From an uncultured Ruminococcus sp. (GTDB lineage: Bacteria; Bacillota; Clostridia; RUG12999), in the NCBI GenBank assembly GCA_902784805.1, contig CACZWD010000018.1, forward strand, positions 1 to 41,192: a DNA stretch of 41,192 nt. The letters are read 5' to 3'. Below, piece after piece: positions 16,695-24,645 of the stretch. Every line of letters begins with the position of its first letter. Positions within the stretch are counted from its first letter, which is position 1. Under the pieces are notes generated by a model. The model saw only the letters and a program-made list of their open reading frames with translations, searched no databases and was not told the DNA's origin. A program made the position numbers and the translations under genes.

Positions 16695-16726
16695 TGGTTT
16701 TTTATTCTGAAAAACCAAGAAAAATA

Positions 16727-16755
16727 TTGATTTATAAGTAATTATGTGATATAAT
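16727..16755 (+). promoter_or_regulatory. Sigma-A promoter of argH
   Basis: TTGATT, 17-base spacer, TATAAT, 22 bases before the argH ATG; AAGGAAG lies between. No arginine operator could be recognised. Confidence 0.75.
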
Positions 16756-16777
16756 TTTAGAATAAGGAAGTGATTTC

Positions 16778-18157
16778 ATGAAGCTATGGGGCGGACGCTT
16801 TCAAAAGGCGACAGATAAAAAGGTTGATGATTTTAACTCATCAATACGTTTCGACCATGTAATGTATAAGCAGGATATAAAAGGCAGTCTTGCGCACAGC
16901 AAAATGTTAGGAAGGCAAGGGATAATCCCCGAAGGTGACAGCGAAAAAATAGCGGCGGCGCTTTCCGAGGTGCTTGAGGATATTGAAAGCGGCAAAGCGG
17001 AGTTTGAAATTGACGCCGAGGATATACATATGAATATCGAAAAGCTGCTTACGGAAAAAATCGGTGACGCCGGCAAAAGGCTTCATACGGCAAGAAGCCG
17101 TAACGACCAGGTTGCGCTCGATATCAGAATGTATTTAAAGGACGAAACGGCAGAGATAAAGAAAATGCTTCTTTCGCTTGAAAATACCTTGATTTCGCTT
17201 GCGGAAAACAACTTGGGAACCATAATGCCCGGCTACACTCATATGCAAAAGGCGCAGCCTGTTACCTTTGCGCATCACGTTATGGCGTATGCGGAAATGT
17301 TTCTTCGTGACCTTGACAGGCTTTCTGATTGCCGCAGACGTATGAATGTTATGCCGCTCGGAAGCGGCGCTCTTGCTACGACTACCTATCCCATTGACAG
17401 GGAATTTGTAAAAGATGAGCTTGGCTTTGACAGCGTTACCTATAACAGCCTTGACGGCGTTTCGGACAGAGATTTTGCTATAGAGCTTGCGAGCGCGCTT
17501 TCGGTTATAATGATGCATTTAAGCCGCTTTTGTGAGGAGCTTATATTATGGAATACAAACGAGTTTTCGTTTGTTGAAATGGACGATGCTTTTTCGACAG
17601 GCAGCTCCATTATGCCGCAAAAGAAAAATCCCGACGTTGCCGAGCTTATAAGGGGCAAAACGGGACGAGTATATGGCAGTCTTATAACGCTTTTAACCGT
17701 TATGAAGGGCTTGCCGCTTGCGTATAATAAGGATATGCAGGAGGATAAAGAAGCGATTTTTGACGCCGTTAATACCGTAAAGCTTTGTTTGCCTGTTTTT
17801 GAAGGCATGATAAGCACGATGAAAATAAATAAAGAAAAAATGGAAAAGGGAGCGGGCGGCGGTTTTACAAACGCAACCGATTGCGCCGACTATCTTGTTA
17901 AAAAGGGTATGCCGTTCAGGGACGCTCACGCGGTTATAGGCAAACTTGTTTTTTATGCTATAAGCCATGAAAAGGCGCTTGACGAGCTTACGCTTGACGA
18001 ATTTAAGCAGTTTTCGGATATTTTCGATAACGGTGTTTATGAAGCGATTTCGCTTAAAACCTGCGTTTCACAGCGCAAAGTGACGGGCGGTCCCGCAAAG
18101 GAAGCTGTTGAAAAATCAATAAATGATGTAAAACAAAGGTTAAAAAAATTTGAATAA
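16778..18157 (+). CDS. argH: Argininosuccinate lyase
   Basis: Cleaves argininosuccinate to arginine and fumarate, the last step of arginine synthesis; cytoplasmic homotetramer. The 459 residues match the usual length. It begins [20 protein letters not shown], contains [18 protein letters not shown], the [14 protein letters not shown]-like segment ([19 protein letters not shown]), and the fumarase/lyase signature [12 protein letters not shown] at about 276-287 with the catalytic serine loop. The gene is not beside argG, its normal partner. It leads a tight run with an aminotransferase (14-base gap) and an Ldh-type oxidoreductase (29-base gap), probably one transcript from the promoter at 16727-16755. 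Confidence 0.96.
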   Translation: MKLWGGRFQKATDKKVDDFNSSIRFDHVMYKQDIKGSLAHSKMLGRQGIIPEGDSEKIAAALSEVLEDIESGKAEFEIDAEDIHMNIEKLLTEKIGDAGKRLHTARSRNDQVALDIRMYLKDETAEIKKMLLSLENTLISLAENNLGTIMPGYTHMQKAQPVTFAHHVMAYAEMFLRDLDRLSDCRRRMNVMPLGSGALATTTYPIDREFVKDELGFDSVTYNSLDGVSDRDFAIELASALSVIMMHLSRFCEELILWNTNEFSFVEMDDAFSTGSSIMPQKKNPDVAELIRGKTGRVYGSLITLLTVMKGLPLAYNKDMQEDKEAIFDAVNTVKLCLPVFEGMISTMKINKEKMEKGAGGGFTNATDCADYLVKKGMPFRDAHAVIGKLVFYAISHEKALDELTLDEFKQFSDIFDNGVYEAISLKTCVSQRKVTGGPAKEAVEKSINDVKQRLKKFE

Positions 18158-18171
18158 AGAAGGAATATAAA

Positions 18172-19365
18172 ATGGCAGATATAAATAAAAATATGGAGGC
18201 TCTGGGCAAGGTACGCTCGGTAATAAGAGAGACCTTTGAGTACGGAAACAGGCGGGCAAAGGAAATAGGCAGAGAAAATATTTTTGATTTCAGCCTCGGA
18301 AATCCAAGTATTCCCGCGCCGCAGGAGCTTGAAGATGAAATAGCAAGGCTTGCGGGAAGCGGCAATTCGGTTGCCGTTCACGGCTATACCTCGGCGCAGG
18401 GCGCGGAAGCAACTCGCGCCGCTATTGCCGATAATATAAACAAGCGTTTCGGCGCTGGCGTCACAAAAGACGATATATATATGACCTGCGGAGCGGCGGC
18501 TTCGCTTACAATATCTCTTAAAGCGCTTACAAATCCCGGTGACGAGGTTATTGTTTTTGCTCCGTTTTTTCCCGAATACAAGGTTTTTGTAAACGCGGCG
18601 GGGGCAGAGCTTGCAGTAGTGCCCGCCGAGAAAAAAAGCTTTCAGATTGATTTTGAAGCTTTTGAGAAGCGAATTACGCGAAAAACAAAGGCGGTAATTA
18701 TAAACACTCCGAACAATCCCACGGGAGTTGTGCTTTCGGAGGAAACAATTATAAAGCTTTGCGCTTTATTAAAACAAAAGTCGGAAGAATACGGAAGCCC
18801 TGTATATCTTTTGACAGATGAGCCTTACCGTGAGCTGGTATATGATACGGAGAAGGAGCTTCCGTATCTTATGAATTATTATGATAACACGCTTGTATGT
18901 TATTCGTTCAGCAAATCACTTTCCGTGCCCGGTGACAGGCTCGGATATATAGCCGTATGTAACAAAATGAAGGACAACCGTGATGTCTATGCGGCTGTAT
19001 GCGGAGCCGGCAGGGCGCTCGGCTTTGTATGCGCTCCGTCACTTATGCAAAAGGCGGTTATTCCCGTTATAGGCAAGACCTCAGACATTTCTATATACAA
19101 AAAAAACAGGGATATTCTTTATAACGCGCTTACGGAGTATGGTTATGAATGTGTCTATCCCGACGGGGCGTTTTATCTGTTTGTAAAATCGCCCGAAGAG
19201 GACGCAAACGCTTTTTGTGAAAAAGCGAAAGAATTTGAGCTTTTGCTTGTCGCTTCGGACAGCTTTGGCTGTGAAGGCTATGTGCGCATATCGTACTGCG
19301 TTACAACCGAAATGATAGAGCGGAGCCTTCCGGCGTTTAAAAAGCTTATTGAAAGTTATGAATAA
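18172..19365 (+). CDS. Class I PLP-dependent aminotransferase
   Basis: Fold-type I aminotransferase of 397 residues, similar to aspartate/aromatic aminotransferases. It shows FDFSLGNPSIPAP near the start, HGYTSAQGAEATR, MTCGAAASLTISLKAL, the NTPNNPTG substrate-binding loop, the TDEPYREL aspartate that contacts the cofactor ring, and YSFSKSLSVPGDRLGY with the Schiff-base lysine at 248. A C-terminal substrate-binding arginine sits in GYVRISYCV. SD GAAGGA is 8 bases before the ATG. It lies between argH and an Ldh-family gene; transfer from glutamate to a 2-oxo acid that the neighbour makes or reduces is plausible, but the substrate is not determined. Confidence 0.92.
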   Translation: MADINKNMEALGKVRSVIRETFEYGNRRAKEIGRENIFDFSLGNPSIPAPQELEDEIARLAGSGNSVAVHGYTSAQGAEATRAAIADNINKRFGAGVTKDDIYMTCGAAASLTISLKALTNPGDEVIVFAPFFPEYKVFVNAAGAELAVVPAEKKSFQIDFEAFEKRITRKTKAVIINTPNNPTGVVLSEETIIKLCALLKQKSEEYGSPVYLLTDEPYRELVYDTEKELPYLMNYYDNTLVCYSFSKSLSVPGDRLGYIAVCNKMKDNRDVYAAVCGAGRALGFVCAPSLMQKAVIPVIGKTSDISIYKKNRDILYNALTEYGYECVYPDGAFYLFVKSPEEDANAFCEKAKEFELLLVASDSFGCEGYVRISYCVTTEMIERSLPAFKKLIESYE

Positions 19366-19394
19366 CATAAATATAAAGGAATGAGGTAAAAATT

Positions 19395-20537
19395 ATGGGT
19401 TCAATCAGGTACAGTCACAAGGTTCTTGAAAGCCTGTGCGTTGATGCTTTTGAAAAATTCGGTTTTTCAAAGGAAGAAGCGGAGCAAATTACGGACGTCC
19501 TTATTTTGGCGGATTTGTATAATGTAAGGTCACACGGTACACAACGTATCGCGAGATACCATAAGTCAATCGAAAACGGAGCAGTAAAAGTTGGCGCAAA
19601 GCCTGAAATTGTTTTTGAAACGCCTGTTTCGGCGGTTATTGACGGCCATTCGGGTATGGGACAGCTTGTTTCGGTTTTCGCAATGAAAAAAGCGATTGAA
19701 AAAGCGAAAAAATCGGGCGTAGGCATTATATCGGTAAGAAATTCAAACCATTACGGTATTGCCGGTTATTACGCAAAAATGGCTTGCGATGAAGGTTTAA
19801 TCGGTATGTCGGCAACAAACTCAGAGTCAATATGTGTTCACACAAACTCAAAAGAGGCGCTTTTAGGCTCGAACCCGATAGCTTTTGCTTTTCCGGCGGA
19901 GCCGTATCCGTTCTGGTTTGACGCTGCGACAACAGTTGTTCCGAGAGGTAAGCTTGAAGTATATGGCAAAGAGGATAAGCCTTTGGCGGACGGCTGGGCA
20001 ACCGACGAAAACGGTGATGTTTGTACGGACGCGGAGCACGTTTTAAAATGTATAAGTGACGAAAACAGCTGCGGCGGTATTCTTCCCGTAGGCGGCAAAA
20101 AAGAGGAAACAGGCAGTCATAAGGGCTACGGTTACAGTATGATTTGTGAAATTATGTGTTCCATACTTTCACTTGGCAACACTTCCAACCATCTTGTCAG
20201 AGAAAAAGGTCACGGCACCGAAACCTGTCATTCGTTTGTAGCTGTAAACCCCGAAATTTTTGGAGATGCAAACGCTATAAAGGAACACCTTTCGGTATTT
20301 CTTCAAGAGCTTCGCGATGCGAAACGCGCTGACGAAAATGTGCCTATATACACTCACGGTGAAAAAGAATTAAGAGGACTTAAAAAATATCTTGAAGAGG
20401 GAATTGACGTAAATATTAATACTGTTTCCGAAATGATAAATATGTGTAACTACCTCGGCATAGACAGCACAAAATATCTTGGTGAGGTCGATATTTCAAA
20501 CGCTAAGCAGAGCAGCTATGAAAAGGAATATAAATAA
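19395..20537 (+). CDS. Ldh-family (malate/L-lactate type) NAD(P)-dependent oxidoreductase
   Basis: Member of the Ldh_2 family of 2-hydroxyacid dehydrogenases (malate, sulfolactate, ureidoglycolate, delta-1-piperideine-2-carboxylate reductases), 380 residues. Typical segments are the N-terminal helical part with ADLYNVRSHGTQRIARY, VSAVIDGHSGMGQL, GIISVRNSNHYGIAGYYA (active-site His), IGMSATNSESICVHTNSKEA, GSNPIAFAFP and GSHKGYGYSMICEIMCSILS. The catalytic region is intact. GAGG lies 8 bases before the ATG. It closes the argH-aminotransferase run and is followed by a hairpin terminator. The substrate within the family cannot be decided. Confidence 0.9.
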   Translation: MGSIRYSHKVLESLCVDAFEKFGFSKEEAEQITDVLILADLYNVRSHGTQRIARYHKSIENGAVKVGAKPEIVFETPVSAVIDGHSGMGQLVSVFAMKKAIEKAKKSGVGIISVRNSNHYGIAGYYAKMACDEGLIGMSATNSESICVHTNSKEALLGSNPIAFAFPAEPYPFWFDAATTVVPRGKLEVYGKEDKPLADGWATDENGDVCTDAEHVLKCISDENSCGGILPVGGKKEETGSHKGYGYSMICEIMCSILSLGNTSNHLVREKGHGTETCHSFVAVNPEIFGDANAIKEHLSVFLQELRDAKRADENVPIYTHGEKELRGLKKYLEEGIDVNINTVSEMINMCNYLGIDSTKYLGEVDISNAKQSSYEKEYK

Positions 20538-20560
20538 ATATTTACACATTAGTGTTTTAA

Positions 20561-20596
20561 AAACTGCGGGGCTGCCTTTCGGCAGCCCCGCAAAAA
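20561..20596 (-). terminator. Strong GC-rich terminator between Ldh-family gene and upp
   Basis: A perfect 12-bp stem (20565-20576 with 20581-20592) with a four-base loop that reads GAAA on the minus strand. The T tract follows on the minus strand, so it mainly ends upp; it may also stop plus-strand transcription from the Ldh gene. Confidence 0.85.
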
Positions 20597-20608
20597 CATT
20601 TAAAAATT

Positions 20609-21244
20609 TTAAAGTGTGCCGAAAAGTCTGTCGCCGGCATCTCCGAGACCGGGGCATATGTAGCCGTGGTCGTTAAGCCTTTCGTCAACAGCGGCGCAGT
20701 ATATCTGAACATCGGGATGGTCCTTCTGAATCCTCTCAATGCCGTTTTCCGCAGCAAGTATGCACATAAGCTTTATGCTTTTACCGCCGTGTTTTTTAAT
20801 AAAGCCTATTGCCGCAGAAGCCGAACCGCCCGTAGCGAGCATGGGGTCAACTATAAATATCTGTCTTTCCTCAATATCTGACGGAAGCTTGCAGTAATAT
20901 TCAACAGGCTCAAGAGTTTTCGGGTCACGGTAAAGACCGATATGACCGATTTTTGCCGCGGGGATAAGATTGAGCATACCCGAAACCATACCAAGCCCCG
21001 CGCGGAGTATAGGAACAACGGCAAGCTTTTTACCCGCAAGCACTTTTGTGGTGGCAACTTCAATGGGAGTTTGCACCTTTGTTTCCATCAAAGGAAGGTC
21101 GCGCGTTGCCTCGTAAGCTATAAGCGTCGCAATTTCATCAACAAGCTCTTTAAACTCTTTCGTGCCTGTATTTACATCTCTTAAAATTGATAATTTGTGC
21201 TGAATAAGCGGGTGGTCCATAATAAGCAGATTTTTGTTTGTCAT
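20609..21244 (-). CDS. upp: Uracil phosphoribosyltransferase
   Basis: Salvages uracil to UMP with PRPP; cytoplasmic. The 211-residue protein has the family start [40 protein letters not shown], the PRPP-binding loop [15 protein letters not shown] and the C-terminal uracil-binding [16 protein letters not shown]. Length is normal. Its promoter at 21299-21327 is perfect consensus. It is transcribed alone and ends at a strong hairpin (20561-20596); no uracil permease gene is adjacent. Confidence 0.97.
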   Translation of the reverse strand: MTNKNLLIMDHPLIQHKLSILRDVNTGTKEFKELVDEIATLIAYEATRDLPLMETKVQTPIEVATTKVLAGKKLAVVPILRAGLGMVSGMLNLIPAAKIGHIGLYRDPKTLEPVEYYCKLPSDIEERQIFIVDPMLATGGSASAAIGFIKKHGGKSIKLMCILAAENGIERIQKDHPDVQIYCAAVDERLNDHGYICPGLGDAGDRLFGTL

Positions 21245-21298
21245 TTGTAAATCATCCTTTGGAAACGGTTTTCCGCTGTATGTTTATTTCGATATTTT

Positions 21299-21327
21299 AT
21301 TATATAACATTTGGCGTAAAATGTCAA
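21299..21327 (-). promoter_or_regulatory. Perfect-consensus sigma-A promoter of upp
   Basis: Minus-strand TTGACA, 17-base spacer, TATAAT, 55 bases before the upp start; AAAGGAT serves as ribosome binding site. No attenuator stem is evident in the leader. Confidence 0.82.
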
Positions 21328-21492
21328 TTAATATTTTTATGATATTTTTGTTTTTTGGTAAATTTTCTTTTTATAAAAAATAAAAATGAATTTAACAATA
21401 TCAAAAAATTCAAATTTAGTGAAAATTTTTCTTTAAAAAGATACAAAAATGAATTATTTTAAATATAAAATTGCAAAAAATAAAAATAACAC
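21328..21492. other. AT-rich spacer between divergent upp and citrate synthase promoters
   Basis: About 165 bases of very A/T-rich DNA with A and T runs and no open reading frame, stem or repeat that I could support. With the two promoters it fills the 300-base gap between upp and the citrate synthase gene. Curvature or UP elements are possible but not shown. Confidence 0.5.
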
Positions 21493-21521
21493 TTGACGGC
21501 AAAAAAAAAATATGGTATAAT
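21493..21521 (+). promoter_or_regulatory. Sigma-A promoter of citrate synthase with overlapping palindrome
   Basis: TTGACG, 17-base spacer (ten A in a row), TATAAT. A perfect inverted repeat TATGGTAT-A-ATACCATA (21511-21527, extendable by one pair) is centred on the -10 box, a position typical for a repressor operator. Confidence 0.75.
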
Positions 21522-21559
21522 ACCATATAATAAACAAATAATTATTAGGAATGATAAAA

Positions 21560-22903
21560 ATGTACAGTGAGAATTTAAAGAAAATTTTGGATAAAGCAAA
21601 AAAAGCCTATTCGGTAGATTATGAAAAATATTCGCTTTATAATGTTAAAAGAGGGCTTCGCAACGAGGACGGCACAGGTGTACTTGCGGGGCTGACCTCC
21701 ATTGGTGAAGTCCGCGGATATATCATTGATGATGGTGAGCGTGTGCCCGTTGAAGGGCATTTGAGCTATCGCGGAGTTGATATTTACAAAATTGTTGAAG
21801 CCTGCTCAAAGGAAAAGCGTTTCGGATATGAGGAGGTTGCGTTTTTGTTGCTTTTCGGCTTTTTACCGACCGCTGAAATGCTGGAGCATTTTAAAGAGGT
21901 TCTAGGACATCTCCGTAACCTTCCGGGCAGCTTTACTGAGGATATGATAATGAAAGCGCCGAGTAAAAACATTATGAATAAGCTGGCAAGCGCTGTGCTT
22001 TCAATGTACTCTTATGACGAAAACGCGGATTCCACGGAAATCGGCAACCTCATAAGACAGTCGCTTGAAATTATAGGAAAGCTGCCGACCATAATGTGCT
22101 ACGCTTATCAGACAAAAAGGCATTATTATGACCATGCGAGCTTTATTTTACATTCGCCGAGAGAGGATTACTCGACTGCGGAAAATATCCTTCATATGAT
22201 ACGTCCGGATAATAAATTCAGCCGTTTTGAAGCCGAAGTGCTTGACCTTATGCTTATGCTTCACGCGGAGCATGGCGGCGGTAACAACTCGGCTTTTGTG
22301 TGCCGCGCGACAAGCTCCACGGGTACAGATACATATTCGTCCATTGCCGCGGCAATAGGTTCACTCAAAGGGCCGAAGCACGGCGGCGCGAACGCGAAGG
22401 TTACAAGTATGATGAACAATATTGAGTGTAATATTTCCGACTGGAGCGATGATGACGAAATAAAAGCGTATCTTAAAAAAATAATACAAGGTGAGGCAAA
22501 TGACGGTAGCGGTCTTGTCTATGGTATGGGGCATGCCATTTATACCGTTTCGGATCCAAGGGCGGTTATTTTAAAAGCCAAAGCTGAGAGCCTTGCCGCC
22601 GCCAAAGGATATTTAAAAGAGTTTAATCTTTATAAAGCTATTGAAAGATTGACACCGGAAGTTTTCCGTGAGGTTAAGGGTATAAACAAGGCTATGTGCG
22701 CAAACGTTGATATGTATTCGGGCCTTGTGTATAAAATGCTTGACATTCCGCAGGATTTGTTTACGCCGCTTTTTGCGGTCGCGAGAACAGCAGGCTGGTG
22801 CGCTCACCGCATTGAGGAAATAAGCAACAACAAAATTATTCGCCCGGCGTATAAAAACATCAGCCATAATGTTGAGTATATACCTATGAGCGAAAGGAAG
22901 TAG
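21560..22903 (+). CDS. gltA: Citrate synthase
   Basis: Condenses acetyl-CoA and oxaloacetate to citrate; 447 residues from ATG 21560, which has AGGA 9 bases upstream (the ATG at 21551 abuts the AGGA and is unlikely). Features are VEGHLSYRGVDIYKI, a long helical large domain, MLHAEHGGGNNSAFVCR, SLKGPKHGGAN, the catalytic histidine GMGHAIYTVSDPRA, the active-site aspartate ANVDMYSGLVY and RTAGWCAHRIEE. No aconitase or isocitrate dehydrogenase gene follows; instead dut starts 7 bases later. In anaerobic clostridia it would feed 2-oxoglutarate and glutamate synthesis. A 2-methylcitrate or Re-type enzyme is not suggested by these motifs. Confidence 0.93.
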   Translation: MYSENLKKILDKAKKAYSVDYEKYSLYNVKRGLRNEDGTGVLAGLTSIGEVRGYIIDDGERVPVEGHLSYRGVDIYKIVEACSKEKRFGYEEVAFLLLFGFLPTAEMLEHFKEVLGHLRNLPGSFTEDMIMKAPSKNIMNKLASAVLSMYSYDENADSTEIGNLIRQSLEIIGKLPTIMCYAYQTKRHYYDHASFILHSPREDYSTAENILHMIRPDNKFSRFEAEVLDLMLMLHAEHGGGNNSAFVCRATSSTGTDTYSSIAAAIGSLKGPKHGGANAKVTSMMNNIECNISDWSDDDEIKAYLKKIIQGEANDGSGLVYGMGHAIYTVSDPRAVILKAKAESLAAAKGYLKEFNLYKAIERLTPEVFREVKGINKAMCANVDMYSGLVYKMLDIPQDLFTPLFAVARTAGWCAHRIEEISNNKIIRPAYKNISHNVEYIPMSERK

Positions 22904-22910
22904 TGAGCTT

Positions 22911-23402
22911 ATGAAAAAAATCGCGAAGTTTGAAAAGGTGTCAAAGACTCAGTTTTTAAAGGATTTTGAAGGCGAAAACGCGAAAGAGGTTTTTGAAAAA
23001 ATAAAGCTTCCCGCAAGGGCAACGAGCGGCTCGGCAGGATATGATTTTTACGCTCCGTTTGATTTTATTATCGCTCCGGGCGAAACAATTAAAGTGCCTA
23101 CGGGTATCAGAGTAAAAATTGACGAGGGTTGGGTGCTTAAAATATATCCGAGAAGCGGTCTCGGCTTTAAGTACAGGCTTCAGCTTAACAATACCGTCGG
23201 TATAATTGACAGTGATTATTATAATTCCGATAATGAAGGGCATATTTTTATTAAAATAACAAACGATTCAAACGAGGGTAAAACCGTTGAACTTAAAAAA
23301 GGCGAAGGCTTTGCACAGGGGATTTTTGTGGAGTACGGCATAACGGTTGATGATGAAGCCGTAGGCGTCCGCAACGGCGGTTTTGGAAGCACAACAAAAT
23401 AA
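22911..23402 (+). CDS. dut: dUTP diphosphatase family protein
   Basis: Hydrolyses dUTP to dUMP, keeping uracil out of DNA; trimer, cytoplasmic. The 163-residue protein has the dUTPase motifs in order: SAGYDFYAP (I), PRSGLGFKYRLQLNN (II), GIIDSDYY (III, catalytic Asp), GEGFAQGIFVEY (IV) and the C-terminal RNGGFGSTTK (V). A 30-residue N-terminal extension (KFEKVSKTQFLKDFEGENA) precedes motif I. The related dCTP deaminase is less likely given motif III and V. It is co-transcribed with citrate synthase and followed by a terminator. Confidence 0.92.
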   Translation: MKKIAKFEKVSKTQFLKDFEGENAKEVFEKIKLPARATSGSAGYDFYAPFDFIIAPGETIKVPTGIRVKIDEGWVLKIYPRSGLGFKYRLQLNNTVGIIDSDYYNSDNEGHIFIKITNDSNEGKTVELKKGEGFAQGIFVEYGITVDDEAVGVRNGGFGSTTK

Positions 23403-23419
23403 ATTTAATATTCTTTTTT

Positions 23420-23451
23420 AAAATGCTGCTTTTTTAGAGCAGCATTTTTTT
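23420..23451 (+). terminator. Intrinsic terminator after dut
   Basis: AAAATGCTGCT pairs with AGCAGCATTTT around a 7-base loop, followed by a T run. Confidence 0.88.
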
Positions 23452-23527
23452 GTCATTATTTAAACAAATCCTGAATATGATATTATAGTCAGGATTAAAA
23501 ATGGCGGGATTTTGCACTTTAAAAACT

Positions 23528-23657
23528 TATACGAAACCTGACGTCGGAAAATTTTATATTAGATGGGTGCGGAGGATGCAGATGGGCTTACGCCTATCAA
23601 AGACGACAAATCCCATATAATAAAAATTTAACAAGTCAGGGCGCATAGAGTTCGTAT
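23528..23657. repeat. Diverged copy of the dispersed repeat, plus orientation
   Basis: An imperfect inverted repeat: TATACGAAACCTGAC at the left is mirrored by GTCAGGG...TTCGTAT at the right, and AAATTTTATATTAGATGGG by CCCATATAATAAAAATTT. The centre (about 23570-23610) resembles 8750-8790: a stem-loop GATGGGC-TTAC-GCCTATC (23581-23598) and, in one frame, AEDADGLTPIKDDK against AEGEDGLAPIKNDK. The stretch before it (23452-23527) has only a small inverted repeat (ATCCTGA at 23468 with TCAGGAT at 23489). Confidence 0.55.
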
Positions 23658-23668
23658 CTCTTTTGCTT

Positions 23669-23787
23669 AGTCTGATGGCGCTAATTTGAACACGCTTTAA
23701 ACGTCGTTATTTCGCCGCTTTGAGCCTTTAGGTCTTGATGGGCGCCAGCCCATCTTCGCCCTCTGCGGCAAAAATCGACTGAAATCT
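23669..23787. repeat. Second copy of the dispersed repeat, inverted relative to 8731-8850
   Basis: Read on the minus strand this matches 8731-8850: the last 53 bases are identical, another 26-base block from CTAATTTGAAC onward is identical, and the segment between is diverged by substitutions and a one-base deletion. It carries the same terminal sequence (AGTCTGATGGCGCTAATTTGAAC at 23669, split by two mismatches from its partner) and the same stem-loop. The one-base deletion breaks the 36-codon reading frame found in the first copy. Past 23787 the similarity stops abruptly. Confidence 0.78.
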
Positions 23788-23792
23788 CTTTT

Positions 23793-23858
23793 CATTCCTT
23801 GCTCCGCTGATAAGAGATGAGTTAATTACTATTAGAGCCGAAGCGGAGCGGCGGAATG
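23793..23858 (+). promoter_or_regulatory. Inverted repeat overlapping the ribosome binding site of the PdaB-like gene
   Basis: CATTCCTTGCTCCGCT (23793-23808) pairs imperfectly with AGCGGAGCGGCGGAATG (23842-23858). The right arm ends in the GGAATGGAG that holds the ribosome binding site of the ATG at 23868. Folding could limit translation; it could also be a fragment of the neighbouring repeat. Confidence 0.5.
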
Positions 23859-23867
23859 GAGATTTTT

Positions 23868-24629
23868 ATGAAAATTTTTGTATTATCAAAGGATACTCTT
23901 ATTATTTACGGGCTTGTGATTCTGGTTCTTGTCGGAATGTTCACGGTTGGGACAATGAGCGAATCGGTTATGACAAACGCCGGTGTGCCTGACAATATAC
24001 CCATATACAGGGTTAATACGGAGGAGAAAAAAATAGCGCTCACTTTTGACGCTGCGTGGGACGATAACGATACCGACGAGCTGATGGCGGTACTTGACAA
24101 AAACGGCGCCAAGGCAAGCTTTTTTGTTGTCGGAGGGTTTATTGACAGATATCCCGAAACAGTAAAGAGATTTTATGACAGTGGGCACGAAGTGCTTAAT
24201 CATTCGGACACCCATTTACATATGACACAGCTTAATAAAGAACAGATTTTAAAAGAAATAAATGTTTGTGAGGAAAAAATAAAAAATGTTACGGGAGAGT
24301 CAAAAAAGCTTTTTCGCGCGCCTTACGGCGATTACAACGAGGAGGTTACAGGGCTTGCGAAGGATGCGGGCTATAAGACTATTCAGTGGGACGTTGACAG
24401 CCTTGACTGGAAGGATTTATCGGTTGAAGAAATAAGCGCCAGGGTAATCGGAAACGTTAAAAACGGTTCAATAATTCTATTTCATAACGGCGCGGAAAAC
24501 ACCGTCGAAGCTCTTGAAAATATTCTTCCGAAGCTCAAAGAGCAAGGATATGAGTTTGTAAAAGTCGGTGACCTTATATATCATGAAGATTATACCGTCG
24601 ATAAAAACGGCGAACAGTCGTCATATTAG
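23868..24629 (+). CDS. pdaB: PdaB-like polysaccharide deacetylase
   Basis: NodB-fold deacetylase, 253 residues from ATG 23868 (GGAG six bases upstream; the ATG at 23856 lies before it). A single N-terminal helix (TLIIYGLVILVLVGMFTVG) would anchor it outside the cell or forespore membrane. Motifs: KKIALTFDAAWDD (Asp61), the zinc histidines HSDTH (112 and 116), LFRAPYGDYN (Arg150), QWDVDSLDW and IILFHNG. The FVLSKD start and IYRVNTEEKKIALTFD spacing resemble PdaB, needed for cortex maintenance in Bacillus spores; other peptidoglycan deacetylases remain possible. It lies just upstream of an SSB-like gene (16-base gap) and downstream of the repeat cluster. Confidence 0.85.
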   Translation: MKIFVLSKDTLIIYGLVILVLVGMFTVGTMSESVMTNAGVPDNIPIYRVNTEEKKIALTFDAAWDDNDTDELMAVLDKNGAKASFFVVGGFIDRYPETVKRFYDSGHEVLNHSDTHLHMTQLNKEQILKEINVCEEKIKNVTGESKKLFRAPYGDYNEEVTGLAKDAGYKTIQWDVDSLDWKDLSVEEISARVIGNVKNGSIILFHNGAENTVEALENILPKLKEQGYEFVKVGDLIYHEDYTVDKNGEQSSY

Positions 24630-24645
24630 GAAAGGAATGGGAAAA

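Noticed and set aside
16694-16718. Hairpin GGTTTTTT/AAAAACC as a terminator or arginine attenuator before argH
   Set aside because: It has almost no GC pairs and no T run, and lies upstream of the argH promoter.
24568-24645. Upstream start for the SSB-like gene within the deacetylase gene
   Set aside because: No ribosome binding site there, and the extension has no OB-fold sequence.
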